DNA of 64,000 bases from Desulfobacterium sp. (GTDB lineage: Bacteria; Desulfobacterota; Desulfobacteria; Desulfobacterales; Desulfobacteraceae), in assembly GCA_016342325.1 (NCBI GenBank), contig JAEINR010000010.1, forward strand, positions 39,461 to 103,460, given 5' to 3'. A program made the position numbers and the translations under genes. Of this stretch, positions 58,582 to 64,000 are shown piece after piece; the first letter of the stretch is position 1; every line of letters starts with the position of its first letter. The notes beneath the pieces are model-generated. The model had not been told where the DNA came from. It searched no databases and saw only the letters and a list, made by a program, of their open reading frames with translations.

Positions 58582-59091
58582 ATGTTCAGAATTCTGTTTG
58601 TTGATGACGAACCCAACATCCTGAAAGGACTATCCCGCATGCTGCGCAATCAGCACGGCCGATGGAAAATGTTCTTTGTCCAGAATGTGGAAGACGCCCT
58701 TGAAATCATCCATTTCAATGCCGTGCCGGGACGGGACGGGTTTGACCTGCTTTCCATAATAAGAAACACGGAACGCACCCATGATGTTCCTGTTCTGATG
58801 CTCACCGGTCTGAACGATCGCTGCCTCAAGCGCAAAGCCTTGGATCTGGGCGCCACGGATCTGCTGAATAAACCAGCCGACCCTGAAGACCTGGTGGCCC
58901 GAATCAAAAGCATGTTACGCCTCAAAGCCTACCAGAATGAGATAAAGGCACAGAATGCATTGCTGGCCCGGAAGGTCAAAGAGCGGACAGCAGAGCTTGA
59001 ATTCGCCCGCATCGACTTGATCTGGCGGCTTGGCCGGGCAGCGGAGTATCGGGATACAACCACCGGGCACCATGTGATTCGCGTGGGTTAA
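58582..59091 (+). pseudogene. Truncated response regulator/HD-GYP remnant
   Basis: Encodes 169 residues. The receiver starts ILFVDDEP with its acidic pocket, but the segment that should hold the phospho-acceptor Asp is shortened to IIHFNAVPGRDGF, so the Asp is deleted or replaced by Asn. After KPADPEDLVARIKSMLRLKA, the chain runs through a coiled coil into WRLGRAAEYRDTTTGHHVIRVG, which is the start of an HD-GYP domain, then stops. The rest is missing and the next gene is on the opposite strand. The product might still be made, but it lacks both receiver function and output. Confidence 0.7.
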
Positions 59092-59167
59092 ATCCAAACC
59101 CAATTTATGGATGGGCAGCATTGATCTGAAAAAGGGTATTGCCCACCCCACACCCTCTCCATGGGCG

Positions 59168-61231
59168 TTATCCCATGGGGATGGTGCGGGGCTCAGGCTG
59201 AATGAGGGGAAGCCTGATGATGAACGTGGTGCCTTTTGCGCTTTCGGTGGTAAATTCGATCTGCCCCTTGTGTTTCTCCACAATGGTCTGATAGGCCATG
59301 GAAAGCCCCTGCCCCGTTCCCTTGCCCACCTCTTTTGTGGTAAAAAAATGTTCAAAAACCCGGTCCCGGTCCCCATGGTCAATACCCATACCCGTGTCGG
59401 AAATCTCGATAACCGCATCGGTTTCATTGGCATGGGTCCGGATGGTGATGCACCCCATGGGTTCGCTTCTTAGGGCAAGAGCATCCTGTATAGTATGGGC
59501 GGCATTAAGAATGAGATTGAGAATCACCTGCTTGATGTCACCGATATAACAGGTCACAAAGGGAAGGGCCGGGTCTAAATCGGTTTTCATCTCAGCCACA
59601 TATTTCCATTCATTTCTTGAAATGGTGATGGTGGTTTCAATGGCCTTGTTGATATCCTCCTCGGCAAAGGAGCCGGTCCCCATATGGGAAAAATCCTTCA
59701 TGGTCCTGACAATGGTCGTAACCCGCTCAACCCCTTCCCGAGACTGGTTCAGGGCCTGGGGAATCTCTGCTTCAAGGAATTCAAAATCATACTCTTCTTC
59801 TATCTCAGCAATGGCCTTTTTGATGGTGTCGTCTTCATCATCCATCTGGAGCACCATCTCCTTGAGGCAACGCAACCCGTCAAACAGATCCTTCATGCTT
59901 TCAGAGAGAAATGTGGTGTTGTCCCCGATGAACTGGATGGGCGTGTTGATCTCATGGGCAATTCCAGCGGCAAGGGTTCCCACGGCCTCAAGCTTCTGGG
60001 AAATACTAAGCTCTCTTTCAAGGAGGATTCGCTTCTCCTCCTCCTGGATTCTGTCGGTGATATCCCTGTCCACCCCCCGATATCCCGTAACCCGGCCTTC
60101 TGCGTCCATTATGGGACTGGCGTTCCTCAAAAAAATGACACGATTTCCGTTCTTACCCACGCAGCTGACCTTGTGGTCAATGACCGGCTGGCTCCCACGG
60201 GCAAGCTTCCGATAATAGCGTTCAACATCTGCTCTCTCCTCCTCCACCATGAAGGTTAGAGGGGTTTTCCCCACCAGTTCCGCCGGGGCGTAGCCCAGAT
60301 TGTTTTCAGTATGGCCAGCGACAAAACAATATATCCCGTCCTTGTCCACTTCCCAGATGAAATCAGCCGAACAAAATGCAATATCCAAGAGTCTTTTTTC
60401 TGAAACCTTCAGTTGTTGCCTTGAATCAAGCATTTTTTGGTGGGTTTGATCGAGACGGTCGGCCACCTTCTTCGAGATGGCGCTGGCAACCACCCCGAAG
60501 AAAAGAGCAACGCCCACAAAGATACCGAATATCGTCAGATAGATCATTTTCTGGGCCTGGCGAATCTCATTTTCCCTGCGAATGACCAGATTGTCGATAT
60601 GGTCGGCATATTCACCGGCTCCCACGACCCAGTTCCAGGGTTTAAAAAGCTTTACGTAGGATATTTTATAATACCCGATATCCCCTTTTTCTCCCTGGAC
60701 CACCTTTGGCCAGTAGTACCAGAGGCTTCCCTCCCCCTGCTGCAGACAGATGGCATTAAACTCCCGGAAGATATCAATGGGGCGGAGATGGGACACCTCG
60801 GGATCATTTTTCTCGTACACCCGGCCCCGGTAGTACACCCGATCTAATCGGTCCAGGTCAATGATATCCGTCTGCTCCCGGTTCACAAAGGAAGAATCCG
60901 GGTGCACGACGATGAAAGCACTGTTTTCCAACGTGGGGTCCATGCGGTGGACCCACAGGTAATTATTGTCTCCAAATCGAATCGCCGTCAGATATTTTTT
61001 GCATTCTTCCTGGGAAACACCCCGATTAAAGCAATCTTCAATAATGGACCACGCCGTCTCAACCCTTCCTTGAACACCGTTTACAACACTTTGTTCCTCA
61101 ATTGAACGAACTTGGTCCACCTGCCGGGTAATGTCCCCATGCATGACCAGGGAAACGATGATGCAGGTGAGGAGCATGGAAGATAAAAGCGGTATCAACG
61201 TCATGGCAAACAGTTTAGTGCTGAGTTTCAT
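59168..61231 (-). CDS. Cache-PAS histidine kinase
   Basis: A 687-residue membrane sensor kinase; ATG 61231 is chosen over a TTG seven codons earlier. Helices near 10-32 and 230-250 flank a periplasmic sCache-type domain (with NNYLWVHRMDP and WNWVVGAGEYAD). A PAS domain (about 285-400) and a HisKA domain with the phosphohistidine in GIAHEINTPIQF are followed by HATPase_c: NLILNAAHTI (N box), DTGMGI, and GTGQGLSM. It probably acts with the two response regulators encoded upstream on the same strand. Confidence 0.93.
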   Translation of the reverse strand: MKLSTKLFAMTLIPLLSSMLLTCIIVSLVMHGDITRQVDQVRSIEEQSVVNGVQGRVETAWSIIEDCFNRGVSQEECKKYLTAIRFGDNNYLWVHRMDPTLENSAFIVVHPDSSFVNREQTDIIDLDRLDRVYYRGRVYEKNDPEVSHLRPIDIFREFNAICLQQGEGSLWYYWPKVVQGEKGDIGYYKISYVKLFKPWNWVVGAGEYADHIDNLVIRRENEIRQAQKMIYLTIFGIFVGVALFFGVVASAISKKVADRLDQTHQKMLDSRQQLKVSEKRLLDIAFCSADFIWEVDKDGIYCFVAGHTENNLGYAPAELVGKTPLTFMVEEERADVERYYRKLARGSQPVIDHKVSCVGKNGNRVIFLRNASPIMDAEGRVTGYRGVDRDITDRIQEEEKRILLERELSISQKLEAVGTLAAGIAHEINTPIQFIGDNTTFLSESMKDLFDGLRCLKEMVLQMDDEDDTIKKAIAEIEEEYDFEFLEAEIPQALNQSREGVERVTTIVRTMKDFSHMGTGSFAEEDINKAIETTITISRNEWKYVAEMKTDLDPALPFVTCYIGDIKQVILNLILNAAHTIQDALALRSEPMGCITIRTHANETDAVIEISDTGMGIDHGDRDRVFEHFFTTKEVGKGTGQGLSMAYQTIVEKHKGQIEFTTESAKGTTFIIRLPLIQPEPRTIPMG

Positions 61232-61395
61232 TTTTTTCCCCAGCCTGGACAAACCAGAACCCTAAAGGTTGTCTGATTCTCCTGCCGGAACAACGCAAGA
61301 ATCAGAGCTAAAAAGCAAAAAAATCTCCGGCCAACATGGGTGTTGGTCCAAAAGAACAGATCATTGACCTGGGTACAAGGGCAGTGCCATGCCGC

Positions 61396-62556
61396 TTAAA
61401 CAAACACCTCCTTCGGGACAAACACGGAAACGGAATCTTTGATCTTGGAATTCCGGGCATAGGCGAACAGACGCTTCAAAACCATGGTGCTGATCTCCCC
61501 TCCCCTTGAGATAAGCAGTACGCCATCTTCTGCTATGATATCCTCCCTGAGTATCATGCCGTTCCTGAGATCTTTTAAGGTGATCGTCCGGGCAATAAAT
61601 TTTTCCTTTATCCTGAAAACTTTATCCAGTATCTTGATGATATCGGGGTCATATCTTCCGACACTGTTTCGCATCTTCTCAATGGCATCCGGGGAAGAAA
61701 ACCCCCGGGTTTCAAGGGTATCGTAATCAAGAATAACCTTCAAAATCCTGGCGCCCAGGGGCAATTCTTTTCCCTTTACGGCATCCAGAGGAATGCCGGT
61801 CCCATCAAAATGCTTTTCCTGGTAGTGAATAATCCCGGCGATTTTTTCCATCCTGGGAATATGACTCAGAAATTCGTACCCCACCAAGGGGTGCATGCTA
61901 TAAAGCCGACGTTCTTCAGTTTCAAGGGTTTCTCCGTAATAGATCTTTTTGACAACCGCTTCGGGAATCGTAACACACCCGAGCTGGGAGAGCAGGGCTG
62001 CGGTCTCGATCTCCCAGGTCTCTTTTATTTTCAAATACTGCATCAGTTCAAAGACATGACGCTTGATTCGAACAGATCGACCAAAGGCCTCCGGGTTAAC
62101 AAGCCCGAGGACCTCTGTGAGAACCTTGATACAGCCCTTGAGGGTCTTGTCCAGAATCTCCTTTTCCGCGATGAGCAGCCGGTACTGCCGGATGCCCTGG
62201 TCCAGGGCATTGATAAGCATCGTCTTATCACAGGGCTTGAGCAGAAACTGGAAGATGCTTCCCCTGTTGATGGCACCTATGGCGCTGGTCATGTCGGCAT
62301 TTCCGGAAAGCATCATGCGCACGGTATCCGGCGCCATATCCTTGACCTTTTGAAGGAACTGGATGCCATCCATATGGGGCATGCGAAGATCAGACACCAC
62401 CACGGCATAGGGGCCTTTAGTGCTGACAGCCGAAATCCCCTCTTTGGCCCCCAGGGCGGTATCAATGGTATACTCTCCCCTTAACTGACGCTTGATGGCG
62501 GCCAGAAGATTGGGTTCGTCATCCACAAAAAGAATTTTCTCCTGGATCGCATTCAT
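61396..62556 (-). CDS. Response regulator with degenerate HD-GYP output
   Basis: A 386-residue regulator starting at MNAIQEK, preceded by AGGAGG-like sequence. The receiver has LFVDDEP, phospho-Asp in VVSDLRMP and the switch KPCD. The output looks like HD-GYP, but the HD pair is Ser-Gln at 190-191 and the GYP motif reads GIP at about 252-254, with YQE in place of HHE. Catalytic loss is expected; it may bind rather than hydrolyse c-di-GMP. A short C-terminal domain follows. Confidence 0.85.
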   Translation of the reverse strand: MNAIQEKILFVDDEPNLLAAIKRQLRGEYTIDTALGAKEGISAVSTKGPYAVVVSDLRMPHMDGIQFLQKVKDMAPDTVRMMLSGNADMTSAIGAINRGSIFQFLLKPCDKTMLINALDQGIRQYRLLIAEKEILDKTLKGCIKVLTEVLGLVNPEAFGRSVRIKRHVFELMQYLKIKETWEIETAALLSQLGCVTIPEAVVKKIYYGETLETEERRLYSMHPLVGYEFLSHIPRMEKIAGIIHYQEKHFDGTGIPLDAVKGKELPLGARILKVILDYDTLETRGFSSPDAIEKMRNSVGRYDPDIIKILDKVFRIKEKFIARTITLKDLRNGMILREDIIAEDGVLLISRGGEISTMVLKRLFAYARNSKIKDSVSVFVPKEVFV

Positions 62557-62655
62557 TCCCTTCCCCTCCTTTACGGATTGGCAGCTGACGCTGCAATTCA
62601 AACTTGAAATCCCAATGGATTCCCCTTTTCACCCCGTGGCCGGACTGAAAAACCC

Positions 62656-63846
62656 TCAGACACGACAACAAATTGTCTCCCAAAATTCAAATTTAGGGAG
62701 CAGCTCCAAACCGGTGATGGCAGCATGATCACGCTCCGACAGCTGGCCCCCTTTTCCCAGATCATCACAGCATTGGTGGGCAAAAAAGTTTGCGGCGTAT
62801 ACTGCGCCAAACTCCACGTCCGCAAATCTTGTGGCATCATGATGAAAAACGACGGAATGGCAGGATTTTGGGGGAAACCCCCAAAGTCCCAGCAGGTAAC
62901 CGCCAACCTCGCCATGGGATGCGCCAAAGACCTGTTTTTCTATCTCGGCAAGCTCAGCCGTCCCATCCGCAACGGTCCCCAGTAAATCGTCATATTGCTG
63001 TTGAAAATTCTGGGCAAGCACAACCTTACCGAGATCATGGAGCAGTCCGGCCATGCAGATGCTATCGGTCATTTCCTTGTCCAGGGACTCGGCCCGGGCG
63101 ATCTTCATTGCGTGGGACCCTGTCAACACGCCGTGGGCAAAAAGATCGTCCAGGGAGAAATGCTTCATTCCAGTCATCTTAAACTGGGAAAACACACCGA
63201 TGGCCAGCACCAGGGATCTGATAATATCAATTCCTAACAGGTTTGCGGCATCACTCGGATTTGTGATCTTTCGCGGGAGACCGAAGAATGCCGAATTGAC
63301 CAGATGAAGAATCTTAGTTGTCATGCTAAGATCCTGCTCGATGATCTTTCCCACCCGCTTCAGGGAGCCCTGTTCACAGCTTATCTCCTCCATGATGGCT
63401 TGGTATGCGGAAGGGATACTGGGGAGGGTGGAGAGATCGGCAATCAAATCCTTCAACACCTGGGAATCAAGCGTGGCCTGAAGATCGCAGAGGTTAAGGA
63501 CGCAGGCCTTCAAGGACTCCACATCACTGGGCTTTGCCAAAAACTGATGGGCGATACAGGTGGATTTCAAAACCTGATCCTGGTCGGTATGGCCCGAAAG
63601 AATGACACGGGCCATATGGGGATATCCCACTTTAACTTTTTCCAGGAGTTCAAGCCCGCTCATAACGGGCATCCGCATGTCCGTGACGATGATGTCAAAC
63701 GATTCCCCACCTAGAATGCACAAGGCCTCTTCACCGCCTTCGGCAAATCGCATCTTCCAGCTCTTGCGCATCCCCCGAAGCATGCGCTTGAGTCCCTCAA
63801 GCAAATTCTTGTTATCATCTACAAATAAGATTCGTTTTCTTTCCAT
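62656..63846 (-). CDS. Response regulator with HDOD output
   Basis: A 396-residue regulator. The receiver has ILFVDDNK, phospho-Asp in IIVTDMRMP and the KPSD switch. The HDOD domain starts about residue 130 (LSTLPSIPSAYQAI, KILHLVNSAFFGLPRKI, AGLLHDLGKVVLAQ) and is common in regulators of motility and c-di-GMP signalling. It is the first of the minus-strand set that ends in the Cache-PAS kinase. An intact HD pair is seen in HDLG. Confidence 0.93.
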   Translation of the reverse strand: MERKRILFVDDNKNLLEGLKRMLRGMRKSWKMRFAEGGEEALCILGGESFDIIVTDMRMPVMSGLELLEKVKVGYPHMARVILSGHTDQDQVLKSTCIAHQFLAKPSDVESLKACVLNLCDLQATLDSQVLKDLIADLSTLPSIPSAYQAIMEEISCEQGSLKRVGKIIEQDLSMTTKILHLVNSAFFGLPRKITNPSDAANLLGIDIIRSLVLAIGVFSQFKMTGMKHFSLDDLFAHGVLTGSHAMKIARAESLDKEMTDSICMAGLLHDLGKVVLAQNFQQQYDDLLGTVADGTAELAEIEKQVFGASHGEVGGYLLGLWGFPPKSCHSVVFHHDATRFADVEFGAVYAANFFAHQCCDDLGKGGQLSERDHAAITGLELLPKFEFWETICCRV

Positions 63847-64000
63847 GGTTGGAAAATCTCCCTATCGATTAACGTCGAAAGGATTGTCAACACTCGTTAT
63901 TTCAGAATGGGGCATCCCCTGCCATGGTTGGACGAAGCCGCTACGCGGCGGAAAAAGCAAAAATAGTGTATAACTCCTATACTTGCCCAATACCGGGTAA

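Noticed and set aside
63930..63960. Small GCCGC-TAC-GCGGC palindrome near the end of the window.
   Set aside because: Five-base stem only and no T tract; insufficient to call a terminator or RNA element.

Overview
The window reads as chromosomal DNA of a strictly anaerobic, Gram-negative sulfate-reducer-type bacterium of the Desulfobacterota, most like the marine Desulfobacteraceae. This is an inference. It rests on a two-cluster [4Fe-4S] ferredoxin, a DUF3786 protein, a TAXI-type TRAP transporter, an ADP-forming acyl-CoA synthetase, a fused cysteine synthase/cysteinyl-tRNA-synthetase-like protein, a PEP-CTERM protein, an Fe-S LuxR regulator and abundant c-di-GMP and two-component genes. Nearly all the DNA is coding, genes are tightly coupled through ATGA/GTGA/TTGA overlaps, and no rRNA, tRNA, CRISPR array, insertion sequence or prophage was recognised.

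Layout. 0-6 kb: the end of clpA with aat, then on the minus strand a TAXI receptor, a fused TRAP permease and a UspA protein, followed by ferredoxin. 5-9 kb (minus): tmk, the CysK-CysRS fusion and an unknown 338-residue protein, all overlapping. 9-21 kb (plus): a long housekeeping run of lptD, a NusG-like factor, an IHF/HU-type protein, holB, ricT, metG, a penicillin-binding protein and a 1239-residue GlmS-like protein. 21-28 kb: a thiamine-binding-type protein, an AT-richer chemotaxis receptor, a DnaJ protein, a broken SulP-cNMP transporter gene and an ADP-forming acyl-CoA synthetase. 28-36 kb: a triple-receptor GGDEF protein, then pyrG, a LolA-like protein, eno and trmO on the minus strand. 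36-41 kb: an operon of a U32-like protein, galE, a HEAT-repeat/receiver protein and an ATP-grasp ligase.

41-45 kb holds a biotin locus: birA with a clear BirA operator in front, then bioY, bioM and bioN, which together make a regulated ECF biotin importer. 45-52 kb is a mixed accessory stretch: a PEP-CTERM protein, a ClpP/crotonase-fold lipoprotein, a phosphoesterase, a glycine-zipper lipoprotein, a thioesterase, DUF3786, and a minus-strand operon of GNAT, Rieske-like, rhomboid and GNAT genes. 52-56 kb is pstSCAB without phoU, followed by a LuxR regulator carrying an Fe-S domain. 57-64 kb is a signalling region: a GGDEF gene behind a sigma-54 promoter, a decayed response regulator, a Cache-PAS histidine kinase, and two response regulators with a degenerate HD-GYP output and an HDOD output.

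Most promising for follow-up: the CysK-CysRS fusion, in which both tRNA-synthetase nucleotide-site signatures are gone but the zinc ligands are kept; the enlarged GlmS-like protein with a buried catalytic-type cysteine pair; the U32/galE/HEAT-receiver/ATP-grasp operon; the Fe-S LuxR regulator; the degenerate Rieske/rhomboid operon; and a nested inverted repeat near 41.06 kb. All domain calls were made by eye from translated sequence.
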